A model generated the notes under the pieces. The model saw only the letters and a program-made list of their open reading frames with translations, was not told where the DNA came from and searched no databases. Below, piece by piece: positions 46,669-56,169 of a stretch of DNA of 64,000 bases. The stretch lies in assembly GCF_001298445.1 (NCBI RefSeq), contig NZ_CP012036.1, forward strand, positions 3,625,351-3,689,350, given 5' to 3'. The position numbers and the translations under genes were made by a program. Each line of letters opens with the position of its first letter. The stretch's first letter is position 1. The DNA comes from Nostoc piscinale CENA21 (GTDB lineage: Bacteria > Cyanobacteriota > Cyanobacteriia > Cyanobacteriales > Nostocaceae).

Positions 46669-48283
46669 ATGAGTCATTCACAACTGTTTCACAAACTAGC
46701 CAATACATTTCGGATTATCCGCTATTGTCAACAGCGTAATATCTCGACTAGCCAAGGTTTAGAAGAAATTTCGACTATTCAGAAAATGATGTCAGTACGC
46801 AAAACTAAACGCCGAGAATTTCTCGCAGATATGGGAAAATTCACCCTGATCGGTGGTGCAATGGGTATAAGTACTGGTTATGCTCATCGTACCTTAGCAG
46901 CACCATCTTCAACTGATGCCAAAATAGCCATTATTGGTGGTGGGTTAGCAGGTTTAGCTTGTGCTTATGAACTGCAAAAAAAAAGGCATTTTTGCTACTG
47001 TTTATGAAGCTAGTCAACGCATTGGTGGACGTTGTTATTCTCTAGAAGGTTTTTTTCCTGGACAAGTTGCAGAAAGAGGTGGCGAGTTCATCGATAATCT
47101 GCATAAAACTATGCTGGGATATGTGAAAGAATTTAAGCTAGAAGTAGAAGATTTATCTAAAGAATCTGGAGAAGTTTTTTATTACTTCAATAGTCAACGT
47201 TATTCTGAGTCGCTTGTAGTTGAAGAATTTCGAGATTTTGTAGCGGCGATGCAAGCTGATTTACGCAATATTCAAGAACCGACTGCGAATAATTTTACAG
47301 AAGTAGAACGCCGCCTTGATTTTACCAATTTGCAAGATTATCTTGATAGTCGTCGGGCGGGAAAGTTAATTAAACAAGTGATTAAATCTGCCTACACTGG
47401 TGAATATGGACGAGAAATTTCCGAACAAAGTTGTCTGAGTTTTTTGTTATTTGCCCATGCAGATAAACGCTCAAAATTTCAGCCATTTGGTGTGTTTAGT
47501 GATGAGCGATATCATGTCATTGGGGGTAATCAAAAAATTGTTAAAGCTTTAGAAACAAAATTGCAAGGACAAATTAAACCTGGTAAAAAACTTCTAGCCG
47601 CGAGAAAAGATAGTTTAGGGAAAATTGAATTATTCTTTGAAAACAGTGCAAGTGAAAAATTTGACGCAGTTGTTTTTGCAATCCCATTCTCAACTTTACG
47701 CGCAGTCGATTTAACAGGATTGCACCTTCCTCAATGGAAAATCAGTGCTATTAATAATTTTGTTTACGGCACAAACTCAAAACTAATGGTCGGCTTTAAT
47801 AGCCGTCCTTGGGTGAATTTTGGTAGTAATGGTACAGCTTATGCTAATCTCCCTTTTATTCAAGGAACTTGGGAGACAAATTATAGCCAAGCAACTAATT
47901 TTCGCGGAGTTTTGACAGATTACACTGGTGGTAATTTAGGTGCAAGCCTCAATCCTAAATCTCTTCAGCAAGATACGGCAAATTTTTTGAGTAACTTAAA
48001 ATTTATCTTTCCAGGTGCAGATATTACAGCCGCCAAAGTTAAAAGCAACCAGTATTTAGCTTATCTGGAAAATTGGTCGTTAAACTCACTCACTCAAGGC
48101 AGTTATACTTGTAATCAACCTGGGTATTTTACTAACATTGCTGGTAATGAAGGTACCTCAGTAGATAACATTTATTTTGCTGGTGAACATACTAACTCAT
48201 TTTATGAGTGGCAAGGTTTTATGGAAGGTGCTGCAATTTCTGGAGTTGTTGCAGCTAAACAAATTTATCAGACTTTTAAATAA
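46669..48283 (+). pseudogene. Tat-exported FAD-dependent amine oxidase, frameshifted at an A9 run
   Basis: A flavoprotein amine oxidase, of monoamine or L-amino-acid oxidase type. A twin-arginine signal (KRREFLADMGKF, hydrophobic core LIGGAMGIS, end LAA) indicates folded export. The FAD-binding motif IIGGGLAGLACAYEL follows, then the shift at A9 (46976-46984). With A8 the frame continues as QKKGIFATVYEASQRIGGRC, giving 537 residues. The C-terminal GEHTNSFYEWQGFMEGAAISG is the second FAD site. The first 39 residues precede the Tat signal, so an internal ATG at 46786 is also possible. The indel may be artefactual, because everything after it is perfectly conserved in pattern. Confidence 0.85.
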
Positions 48284-48485
48284 GCGATCGCTCCAATTTG
48301 ATTCCTTACCAACTTACAGCAAGATGTCTAAGCAACATTACTTTGGTTCTAAAAAATACTAGCTTTATACTAAGCACTTAGTAGATAGCACTTGACTCTG
48401 TGAAACAGTGACAAAAAAATTGACAGTCAATAGCTAAAGCGGTATACCATATCAAGGTGCAATATACGCAAGTTTTTTTATTCTT

Positions 48486-48866
48486 ATGTCTAGTGTTGAA
48501 CGCGACGAAACCAGAGAAAATCGCATCGCCACAGAAATCATTGCAGATGCGGAAGATAAAGAAGACCGGGCAATGGGTTGGTATTATTACCTAGAAGAAG
48601 CCTTGAATTGTCCGTTTATGGCTAAATGGGCGAAAAAATCCCGCAAAACCTCGGCAATAGAGGAAAAAACTGTTGAGGTGCTGGGAATGGCCCCTGATGA
48701 TGAATGTTTAAAAGATATGTATGTGGAAGTAGCTGACCTTAATGGTAAGGAAGATGATGTCTATTCGGCAAAATTATCAGACATCAAGCCTATTGATGCC
48801 GATGATAACACTGAGCAAGCGATCGCAGATTGGCACTATTGGCTGGCTAGAGGCTACAAATTTTAG
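48486..48866 (+). CDS. ccbP: CcbP-like calcium-binding protein
   Basis: A 126-residue acidic protein resembling CcbP of Anabaena, a cytoplasmic Ca2+ buffer whose removal accompanies heterocyst differentiation. Shared features are the start MSSVERDETRENRIATEI, AMGWYYYLEEALNCPF, VEVLGMAPDDEC and the C-terminal DADDNTEQAIADWHYWLARG. Acidic clusters provide the low-affinity Ca2+ sites. The gene is alone and supports a heterocyst-forming host, though CcbP homologues are not limited to them. Assignment rests on remembered family features. Confidence 0.8.
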   Translation: MSSVERDETRENRIATEIIADAEDKEDRAMGWYYYLEEALNCPFMAKWAKKSRKTSAIEEKTVEVLGMAPDDECLKDMYVEVADLNGKEDDVYSAKLSDIKPIDADDNTEQAIADWHYWLARGYKF

Positions 48867-48885
48867 AATATCGCTATGTAGCTCC

Positions 48886-49454
48886 TTAATTATCTGATAA
48901 ATAGCGAATAATTCGACAGGGGTTTCCAGCCGCGACGACATTTGCAGGTATATCTTTCACCACTACACTACCAGCACCAATTGTTGTGTTGTCGCCAATT
49001 GTTACCCCTGGACAAATAATCGCATTTCCACCTATCCAAACATTGTTACCGATTTTTACTGGTGCAGCTAATTCTTGACCCGTCAGCCGAATTTCTGGTT
49101 CTACGGGATGATATGCAGCGTAAATCTGCACATAGGGCGCACACAAAACATTATTACCAATTTCAACTATATTGCAGTCTAAAATTACACAGCCGTAATT
49201 CATATATAATTTATGTCCAGCATAAATATTACTGCCATAATCGCAATGAAATGGTGGCACAATGGTAGTTTTTTCTCCTACCTTGGCAAATAATTCTTGT
49301 AGTATTTGTTGTCTTTGCTCTTGCTGTTCAGAAATAGTACTGTTATACCTTTGTAAAAGCAGACTTGCTCGTCTATTCTCCGCAACTAATTCTGGATCTT
49401 CTGCTAGATATAGCTCGCCAGCTAACATTTTTTTGTTTTTCGGTTTTTTTTCAT
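48886..49454 (-). CDS. Maltose/galactoside O-acetyltransferase-type hexapeptide protein
   Basis: A left-handed beta-helix acetyltransferase (LacA/Maa type) that uses acetyl-CoA. Core motifs are MLAGELYLAEDPELV, NYGCVILDCNIVEIGNNVLC, YAAYHPVEPEIR with the catalytic His, and WIGGNAIICPGVTIGDNTTIGAGS followed by DIPANVVAAGNP. The unbroken frame starts at 49428. Two A runs upstream (A8 and A7 on the coding strand, between 49427 and 49451), each shortened by one, restore MKKTEKQKMLAGELY from the ATG at 49454 and 188 residues, matching the family N-terminus. The enzyme can be made from the internal ATG, so it is listed as coding. Acceptor sugar unknown. Confidence 0.85.
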
Positions 49455-49632
49455 AGATTTTTATTTGATAAAATAAATTAAGAATTGAGATTCCCCCAAT
49501 TAAATTAAAATAATTTTTGATGTTAAATGTGAAGCAAATAAGTTTTCAAACATTTATAATTTATATTTTTAATATCAAATTTGTCTAGACTTAATGAACT
49601 GAGCAAAAATACTAAAAAGAATTCGGAGGAAT

Positions 49633-50814
49633 ATGCCTTTTCGGATTTTAAGCTTGGATGGTGGCGGCATTAGGGGAATTATGGCTGCAACAATGTTGAA
49701 GGCAATTGAGCAGCAAATTAATAAACCTTTACACGAGTATTTTAACTTAATCGCAGGCACTTCTACAGGGTCAATTTTAGCAGCAGCGATCGCCACAGGT
49801 AAAAAAAGTCAAACTATCATTGATTTGTATCAACAAAAAAGCTCAAGAATCTTTCCTTACACAAGTCTTTTTTCTGCCCAGAGGATTCCACTCATCCTGA
49901 AATATGGTTTATCTGCACCTAAGTTTTCTGATAGTGGTTTAATTCAAGTTCTCAAAGAAAGCTTAGGTGAAACAAAATTATTTGATGTTAAAGAGCCAAA
50001 GTTATTAATTACTTCTTATGACACCATTTCTAGAGAGCCAATAATATTTAAAAGTTGGCGAAAAGATAAGGATTATGATAATGTGCCTTTATGGGAACTC
50101 TGCGTTTGTTCTGCCTCTGCTCCTACTTATTTTCCTGCCCATAAATTAGATAGAATAATCAGAGGCCCAGTGGTACAAGCTACAGCAAATAGTGTTTTTA
50201 TAGATGGTGCTGCTGCCCATTCAGAAAATATTTATAACAATACCCAAATCACCATTACGGATGGTGTAGGCAAAGGTCAAACTCGCACTATCACAAAATA
50301 TAAAGGTTATACAAGAGAAGCCTTGTTAGATTCTCCTTGGGAAACCGTACCAGATAATACGGCTAGCTATTCTATTAAATGTATCTATTCAGCCATTGAT
50401 GGTGGTGTAGCAGCCAATAACCCATCAGCTTGTGCTGTAGCGGAAGCTTTAAGATTAGGCAATAGACTAGAAGATATTACCATTCTTTCGATAGGTACAG
50501 GCGATCGCACACGCATCATCCCATTTAAAAAAGCTGAGGGTTGGGGTTTGTTACAATGGGCGCAGCCAATCATTGGTATATTATTTGATGCTTCATCTAG
50601 TGTGCATGAGTACATTACAGAACAAGTAGTTCTAGATAACCAAATTTTACGCTTGCAGTTTAAGCTAGACCGAGAACTAACTGGTAAGCCATTGAGTGAT
50701 GATATTGATGATGTGAGTGCTGAAAATCTGGATAATTTAGTCAACGCCGCCAATGCGTATCTTCAGCAGCCATCAATACAAACTAAATTGCAGGCATTTT
50801 TAAGCATTAACTAA
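49633..50814 (+). CDS. Patatin-like phospholipase with an inserted beta-rich segment
   Basis: A 393-residue lipid acyl hydrolase. Residues DGGGIRG (9-15) form the oxyanion hole, GTSTGS supplies nucleophile Ser44, and DGGVAANNP supplies the dyad Asp256. Between SASAPTYFPAHKLD and the Asp motif, residues about 177-251 form an unusual insertion (FIDGAAAHSENIYNNTQITI, then DGVGKGQTRTITKYKG and PWETVPDNTASYSI). This resembles Gly/Thr-rich beta segments of phage structural proteins. GGAGG at 49624-49628 supports the start. It is convergent, with a 5-bp gap, with the pentapeptide-repeat gene. Cytosolic; no signal peptide. Confidence 0.87.
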   Translation: MPFRILSLDGGGIRGIMAATMLKAIEQQINKPLHEYFNLIAGTSTGSILAAAIATGKKSQTIIDLYQQKSSRIFPYTSLFSAQRIPLILKYGLSAPKFSDSGLIQVLKESLGETKLFDVKEPKLLITSYDTISREPIIFKSWRKDKDYDNVPLWELCVCSASAPTYFPAHKLDRIIRGPVVQATANSVFIDGAAAHSENIYNNTQITITDGVGKGQTRTITKYKGYTREALLDSPWETVPDNTASYSIKCIYSAIDGGVAANNPSACAVAEALRLGNRLEDITILSIGTGDRTRIIPFKKAEGWGLLQWAQPIIGILFDASSSVHEYITEQVVLDNQILRLQFKLDRELTGKPLSDDIDDVSAENLDNLVNAANAYLQQPSIQTKLQAFLSIN

Positions 50815-50819
50815 GAATG

Positions 50820-52114
50820 TTATTGCCAATGTTTGGGATATTCAAGGTAGTCTGGCAGAATAGTGGTGCGATCGCCAAATGCCATTTCAATCTGATATAT
50901 TTCTAGATTTTGAACTCCTGTTAAATCCGCTCCTTGAAGTTTCGCGTATACGAGAGATGTCCTTTGCAGGTTAGCTGTGCGGAGGTCTGCATTTTTCAAG
51001 TTTGCTTCATAAAGGTCTGCATTTTGCATATCGGCCCTTTGGAGATTTGCTCCTTGTAGATTAGTATTCCTGAGTTGAGCTTCTTGTAAGTTAATATCAG
51101 AAAGATTGGCCAATAATAGATTCGCTTTATTGAGAATTATTCTTTGCATATTGGCTCTAGAAAGGTTCGCCTCTTGTAGTTCTGCTTTTTCCAGTTCTGC
51201 TCCGTGGAGGTCTGCTCCTTGTAGGTTACTTCTAGAAAAATATGTATATTTCAAGTTTGCTTCAAAGAGGACAGCATCTTGTAAATTCGCTTCACAGAAG
51301 TATGTATATTGCAAGTCAGCATTAATAAAGATTGCGCCTTGCAATTTGGCATGATTAAAGCATGAAATTTGAAGTTTAGCTCCGGAAAAATCAACTTCTT
51401 GCCAATTAGATTTAGTGAGATTAGCTCCTCGGATATCTATATTATTTAAATCAAGCTTTTGTTTTTTTGAATCATTATCACAATTACGCCTTCCAATAAT
51501 AGTCAGTGCTGCTTGAATATCCGTACGAATTTTTTTGTATTTGTCGTGTATTTTCAGTGTTTTGATTATTCATCCAATAAGTTACTAACTGCTGTGTATT
51601 ATCTATATTCTCCTCTTCCAGTTTTCTAGGCGCATTCTCTCTTACAAAAGCCGTCAGAACTTCCATTATTGTCCAGTGGTCTTTTGCAGAATCTTTAGCA
51701 ATTCTTTCTAACGTATAAATTGCACCTAACCGCACTTCAATTTTTTCGCTTCCAAGCTGTTCAATGGCTTTCGCAAAACGTTCTGTAATTTGTTTATCTT
51801 GTGCAGCTTCAGCATTTTTTTAAGGCAGCTTTGGCACTTTCATTAGCAGCCATAGCACTTTTGTCCATAGCTTCCCAACGTTTAGCTGCATAGTAAGCAT
51901 TTATTAATACTGCCAATCCACCAAATATCGTTCCAATAGTTGTTAGAACTTTAGCTCCATAATCTATTCTATTGGAGGCTTCCAAACCCTTAGCATTAAA
52001 AAATGCAAAGTCAGAAAATAAAAATAACCAAACAACACCCATTACAGTCAGGATGAATATAAATGCTAGAATTATTAGCCAGTACTTAAGGGTGTCTGTA
52101 TTGTTTTCAGACAT
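50820..52114 (-). pseudogene. Membrane-anchored pentapeptide-repeat protein, two frameshifts
   Basis: Three reading frames join into one 430-residue protein of a familiar cyanobacterial type. Two N-terminal helices (YWLIILAFIFILTVMGVVWL and a second near YGAKVLTTIGTIFGGLAVLI) are followed by a short coiled part (AAKRWEAMDKSAMAANESAK). A conserved cytosolic block comes next (IEVRLGAIYTLERIAKDSAK). About 180 residues of A(N/D)LxxA pentapeptide repeats, forming a right-handed beta helix, complete it. Shifts lie at A7 runs on the coding strand at 51815-51821 (AALKNAEAAQDKQ when A6) and about 51530-51536 (QIQKIRTDIQAALTIIGRRN when A6). Function unknown. Confidence 0.82.
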
Positions 52115-52182
52115 AGATAATTCAATATTTTGGCGCTGCTGATGATATTAGCAAAAGCTCACGCAAAGCCGCAAAATACAGC

Positions 52183-52294
52183 CTCGGAATAAATTCCGAG
52201 TCTCATAGCGCAAGTCCTCTAAAAAGGACTCGATGAAAAATACAGTCCACTTGAGTGGACTTTGGCTATTAGCCTGGAACTTTAGTTCTAGGCG
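52183..52294. repeat. Chain of short palindromes (dispersed-type element)
   Basis: Several stems stand in a row: CTCGGAAT/ATTCCGAG (52183-52200), AGTCCT/AGGACT (52213-52230), AGTCCACT/AGTGGACT (52244-52261), and an imperfect GCCTGGAAC/GTTCTAGGC (about 52271-52294). This layout, with remnants of coding-like codons but no gene, matches a small repetitive element between the amidohydrolase and pentapeptide genes. Confidence 0.7.
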
Positions 52295-52319
52295 GGATAT
52301 GGTTTCAACAGAAAAATTT

Positions 52320-53537
52320 TCAACTAAAAAACTTTTCCACGCAACGGATGAATATTTCCACACCCATTGGTAAGACTGTTTCATCAAAGTCAAATCGCGG
52401 ATGATGATGAGGATAAGCTAAATCTTTTTCTGGATTAGCAGAACCAAGGAAGAAGTAACAGCCGGGAACTTCTTGTAAGAAGAAAGACATATCTTCGCCG
52501 CCCATTGTTTGGCATTCTGGCACAATTCCGACAGGCGTTTCTACCACTTCTTCAGCAATCGCTCGCACTAATTCTGCAATCCCCGCATCGTTAATGACTG
52601 GGGGATACAAACTCCAATATTCTAAGTCATAGTTTGCGCCATGACTCTGACAAATTCCGGCAATGATTTGCTCGATGCGCTGTTTAAAAAAGCCTGCAAA
52701 TTCGGGGTTAAAATACCGCACTGTGCCTTTCATATTTGCAGTATCAGCAATGACATTATGTGCTGTACCTGCGTGCAGTGCGCCGACAGTCACCACTGCG
52801 GAATCGATGGGGTTAACATTTCTGGCGACAATGGTTTGTAGGGCGTTGACAATCTGCGCTGCAACGACAATCGAATCAACTGTTTGATGGGGAATTGCAC
52901 CATGTCCACCTTTGCCTAAAATTGTGCAGTTGAATAACTCCACCGCCGCCATCAACGCACCAGCACGAACACCGACAGTTCCCAAGGGGAGATTATTCCA
53001 CAGGTGTAAACCAATAATGGCATCGACATCAGGGTTTTTTAGTACTCCAGCCGCAATCATGGGTTCTGCACCTCCCGGCCCTTCTTCGGCTGGCTGGAAG
53101 ATGATTTTCACAGTCCCCGCAAAGTCTTCTCGATGCTGCTGGAGATAGTATGCTGTACCTAGTGCGATCGCTGTATGTCCATCATGTCCACAAGCGTGCA
53201 TAATGCCATCATGCTGCGATCGATAGGGTACTTCGTTCAATTCTTGAATGGGCAAAGCGTCCATATCTGCCCGAATTGCTAGTACTTTCTCAGTGCTGAG
53301 TTTAGTACCTTTAATGGTGGCGACAATACCAGTCTTCGCAATACCAGTTTGATGTTCAATTCCCCACGCTTCCAACTTACTAGCAACAAACTCAGCCGTT
53401 AGTTTTTCTTGAAAGCCTAATTCTGGTTGTTGATGTAGTCGCCGCCGCCACTCTACTAATTGTGGTTGCAATGTGCGAATAGAAAGTCGCACACGGGATA
53501 AATCAACAGAATAGGAACTGGGGAATGTGGAAACCAT
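52320..53537 (-). CDS. M20-family amidohydrolase (hippurate/IAA-conjugate hydrolase type)
   Basis: A 405-residue metallopeptidase. RRRLHQQPELGFQE opens the domain, then VLAIRADMDALPIQE, the metal site GIMHACGHDGHTAI, FQPAEEGPGGAEPMI with catalytic Glu, and GGHGAIPHQTVDS. The C-terminal metal ligand block is MGGEDMSFFLQEVPG. It hydrolyses N-acyl or amino-acid conjugates; the natural substrate is not known. Cytoplasmic, single gene. The product ends with ECVEKFF-like residues just inside the hairpin-rich repeat. Confidence 0.92.
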   Translation of the reverse strand: MVSTFPSSYSVDLSRVRLSIRTLQPQLVEWRRRLHQQPELGFQEKLTAEFVASKLEAWGIEHQTGIAKTGIVATIKGTKLSTEKVLAIRADMDALPIQELNEVPYRSQHDGIMHACGHDGHTAIALGTAYYLQQHREDFAGTVKIIFQPAEEGPGGAEPMIAAGVLKNPDVDAIIGLHLWNNLPLGTVGVRAGALMAAVELFNCTILGKGGHGAIPHQTVDSIVVAAQIVNALQTIVARNVNPIDSAVVTVGALHAGTAHNVIADTANMKGTVRYFNPEFAGFFKQRIEQIIAGICQSHGANYDLEYWSLYPPVINDAGIAELVRAIAEEVVETPVGIVPECQTMGGEDMSFFLQEVPGCYFFLGSANPEKDLAYPHHHPRFDFDETVLPMGVEIFIRCVEKFFS

Positions 53538-53598
53538 TGTGACAACAAACTGCTAGAAGACGGCTGAGGTTTGGTTATGTTCTCAGTTTAATATTTCC

Positions 53599-54276
53599 TT
53601 AAAGATTTAGTGCTTCTAAATCTAAATTAGATGCTGCTTGGGCAAGTTGATCTAAATTTGTTGGGTTATCAAAATAAGGTAAGCAACCCAAAACCGGGAT
53701 GTGTGTAAATGATTCAATGACTTCTTTTGGTGTCCAGTCGGTAATCTCTGCATCAGTACGCGGTTGAATGCAGTTCAGTACAATACCTATGAGATTCACC
53801 CGTGACTGTCTAGCTAAAGCCACATTCGCCACAGCTTGAGATATTGCGCCTAACCTAACAGGGACGACTAAGACTGTAGGTAAACGCCATTCGCCAGCAA
53901 TATCAGCCACCGTCAACTCGTTAGTGACTGGTGAACCCAACCCACCAGCAGATTCTACCAAGAGAAATTCATAGCGCGATCGCAACTCACACAATGTTTT
54001 CCACACCGCAGCTAAATCAACTGGGCGATTTTCTCTAGCGGCGGCGATGGGTGGTGCTAAAGGCGCTTGAAAATACAAAGGCGTAATTTCTTCCGGGGAT
54101 TGTTCTAGTTTAAACAGATTTTGATACCACTCGCGATCGCCAATTCCCGATTGTATTGGCTTCATAATTCCCCAGTGACGCTGCGGATAATATTTTTGCC
54201 AATAAGCGGCTAATGCTGTCGTTAAAACAGTTTTACCAGCTTCAGTGTCAGTTCCAGTAATTAATAGTGTGTTCAA
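53599..54276 (-). CDS. bioD: Dethiobiotin synthetase
   Basis: ATP-dependent carboxylation and ring closure of 7,8-diaminopelargonate to dethiobiotin. The 225-residue P-loop protein has GTDTEAGKTVLTTAL, the substrate Lys in KPIQSG, VESAGGLGSPV and a VPVRLGAISQAVANV helix. All core motifs are intact. The start is a TTG: 54276 is preferred over 54279 because GAAAG lies seven bases upstream. bioA/F/B are not adjacent, as is usual in this group. Confidence 0.93.
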   Translation of the reverse strand: MNTLLITGTDTEAGKTVLTTALAAYWQKYYPQRHWGIMKPIQSGIGDREWYQNLFKLEQSPEEITPLYFQAPLAPPIAAARENRPVDLAAVWKTLCELRSRYEFLLVESAGGLGSPVTNELTVADIAGEWRLPTVLVVPVRLGAISQAVANVALARQSRVNLIGIVLNCIQPRTDAEITDWTPKEVIESFTHIPVLGCLPYFDNPTNLDQLAQAASNLDLEALNL

Positions 54277-54375
54277 CAATCTGCTTTCAAAATATCTAAT
54301 CTAGTCAAGAGCATTATAGATGAGGAAATTTTGCAAGGGAATCTCAACCAGAGAAACTTCCCTCCTAGCTTGAAA

Positions 54376-54396
54376 GTGCTGAGTGCTGAGTGCTGA
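54376..54396. repeat. GTGCTGA heptamer, three tandem copies
   Basis: Three exact GTGCTGA copies, then GTAAAAATGTTAGTCCC, in the 200-bp gap before the kinase gene. The same motif context occurs near 6392-6460. Confidence 0.8.
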
Positions 54397-54480
54397 GTAA
54401 AAATGTTAGTCCCACTTCCATGCTTGGCGATGAAACAAGTTTCATCGGGACTACCTTCGTCCTCCTGCCTTCTGCCTCCA

Positions 54481-56169
54481 TCAAGGAGTATTTGGTAATT
54501 CAGGCGTTGGTTGAGGTGTACCATCTACAGCCGGGTTATTGTTACTGTCTGTAGGAATGGTGGGTGTGGGTGTAAACGCTGGCGGAAATGTTGGTGTGAG
54601 CGTTGGCGTTGGTGTTGGTGTTGGTGTGGGCGTTAGGGTTGGTGTTGGTGTCTGTGTTGCTGTTGGCGTTGGCTGGAGTGGATTTTCTAACGCCACCCTG
54701 AGATTATAATCACTTTCACTAACTCCAGAATCTAGTGTTAACTGGACAGTATATCTACCATTTCTTGGCAATATTCCCGTATAAGAATTCACTTGTTGGG
54801 CGCTACTGTCAAGCACTTGGCGATTCGGAGCTAAAACAGTCAAAGTAATTCCTGTACCTTGTTCTAATACCGTAGTTAATTTTGCTCCAGCTTGCCCAAA
54901 AAATGTATATTCCATCACTTGACCAGCTTTCAGCGAATTTTCGACTGTCGCGGTGTTTGATGCGTCCAATCTCAGGCGCTTACTAGTAACAGTTGGTTCT
55001 GTATTAGTGGGTGTCGCTGTTCCGAATGGTGTACCGCCAGAAATCACAGGTGAAGGAAAAGTCTGGGGTGCAGGCGGTGTTGTTTCTGGCTGTGTATTAG
55101 ACTGACTGCGGATTGAACTCACCAACGCCCAAGAACCCACACCCGCTAAAATAACTACCGCACTCCCAATTGCACCCAAAGCTAACGGGTTATCTAACAC
55201 CGAGTTAGCACGGCTAGGGGGAATTGCTGGGTCTGGTCGATTAGATGGCTGCGGTGGAATTGCATCGGGACGACGACCGACAGCAATTGTTTGCACATTT
55301 GTTACTTCTGGCGATGTGGCTACACCGGGTTGTTCAACAAATTGTAATGCTTGAACTACCTCGGTCGCACTTTGATAGCGATCGCTAGGACTAGGGTGTA
55401 ACATCCGATTAATTACCTGAGCAAATTGCGGACTGACTCTCACCAATCTTTGCCAAGTCCAGGTAAGTTGAGTTTCATCAAACAACTCAGATGGTTCTTT
55501 ACCTGTTAGTAAAACTATCGCTGTCACCGCTAACGCATATAAATCACTGCTGGGGTAGGCGCGTCCAGTTTGCATTTGTTCGCTAGGCGAGTAACCTAAT
55601 TTACCCACACTAGTAACATTGATATTAGTATCAGCCGTTTGCAAGCGTGTTGCAATTTCTTTGACGACACCAAAATCAATTAATACTGGCAAGCGATCGC
55701 TATCGCGGAAAATAATATTTTCCGGAGAAATATCACGGTGGATAATGCCGCGACCATGAATGTGGTCTAATACAGGTAAGAGCGATCGCATCAACTGTAA
55801 TACATCTGCTTCACTGAAAGTTTGACCTACAGATTGTTTCTCAGTTAGTAAAGCTCGATAAGTTTTACCTGCAACATAATCTTCCACCAAAAATAAACGG
55901 TGGTCTTGCTCAAATCTTTCCCGGAATTTTGGTACTTGTGGGTGTTCAATCTGATATAAAATCGTAGCTTCCCGTTGAAAAAGTTCTTGGGCTTTTTCCC
56001 AAGCACCAGCCCCAGCTGCGATCGGAATTAATTCTTTAATCGCACACAATTCATTAAAGCGACGCTGATCTTCGGCTAAATAAGTTCTACCAAATCCTCC
56101 TTGTCCCAGGATTTGAATGATCCGATAACGGTTTTGTAAGACAGTACCAATTGAAATTGGGGGTTGCAT
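54481..56169 (-). CDS. Ser/Thr protein kinase with PPC domain and Thr-Pro repeat tail
   Basis: A 562-residue Hanks-type kinase. The Gly loop is LGQGGFGRTYLAED, the ATP-binding Lys is AIKELIP, the catalytic loop HRDISPENIIF and DFGVVKE. This is the cyanobacterial form with a Ser in HRDIS. A transmembrane helix (LGAIGSAVVILAGVGSWAL, about residue 330) leads to an extracytoplasmic bacterial pre-peptidase-like (PPC) domain (SLKAGQVMEYTFFGQAGAKL). A Thr-Pro-rich tail (TPTPTLTPTPTPTPT) of repeated dipeptides follows. ATG at 56169 is chosen over the upstream TTG. The substrate is unknown. Confidence 0.92.
   Translation of the reverse strand: MQPPISIGTVLQNRYRIIQILGQGGFGRTYLAEDQRRFNELCAIKELIPIAAGAGAWEKAQELFQREATILYQIEHPQVPKFRERFEQDHRLFLVEDYVAGKTYRALLTEKQSVGQTFSEADVLQLMRSLLPVLDHIHGRGIIHRDISPENIIFRDSDRLPVLIDFGVVKEIATRLQTADTNINVTSVGKLGYSPSEQMQTGRAYPSSDLYALAVTAIVLLTGKEPSELFDETQLTWTWQRLVRVSPQFAQVINRMLHPSPSDRYQSATEVVQALQFVEQPGVATSPEVTNVQTIAVGRRPDAIPPQPSNRPDPAIPPSRANSVLDNPLALGAIGSAVVILAGVGSWALVSSIRSQSNTQPETTPPAPQTFPSPVISGGTPFGTATPTNTEPTVTSKRLRLDASNTATVENSLKAGQVMEYTFFGQAGAKLTTVLEQGTGITLTVLAPNRQVLDSSAQQVNSYTGILPRNGRYTVQLTLDSGVSESDYNLRVALENPLQPTPTATQTPTPTLTPTPTPTPTPTLTPTFPPAFTPTPTIPTDSNNNPAVDGTPQPTPELPNTP

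Noticed and set aside
52148..52393. 81-codon frame across the hairpin element
   Set aside because: Most of it overlaps the M20 amidohydrolase in another frame, and the rest reads through palindromes, so it is a chance frame.
54600..54660. GGTGTTGGTGTTGG-type repeat as an intergenic minisatellite
   Set aside because: It is inside the kinase coding frame and encodes the Thr-Pro tail.
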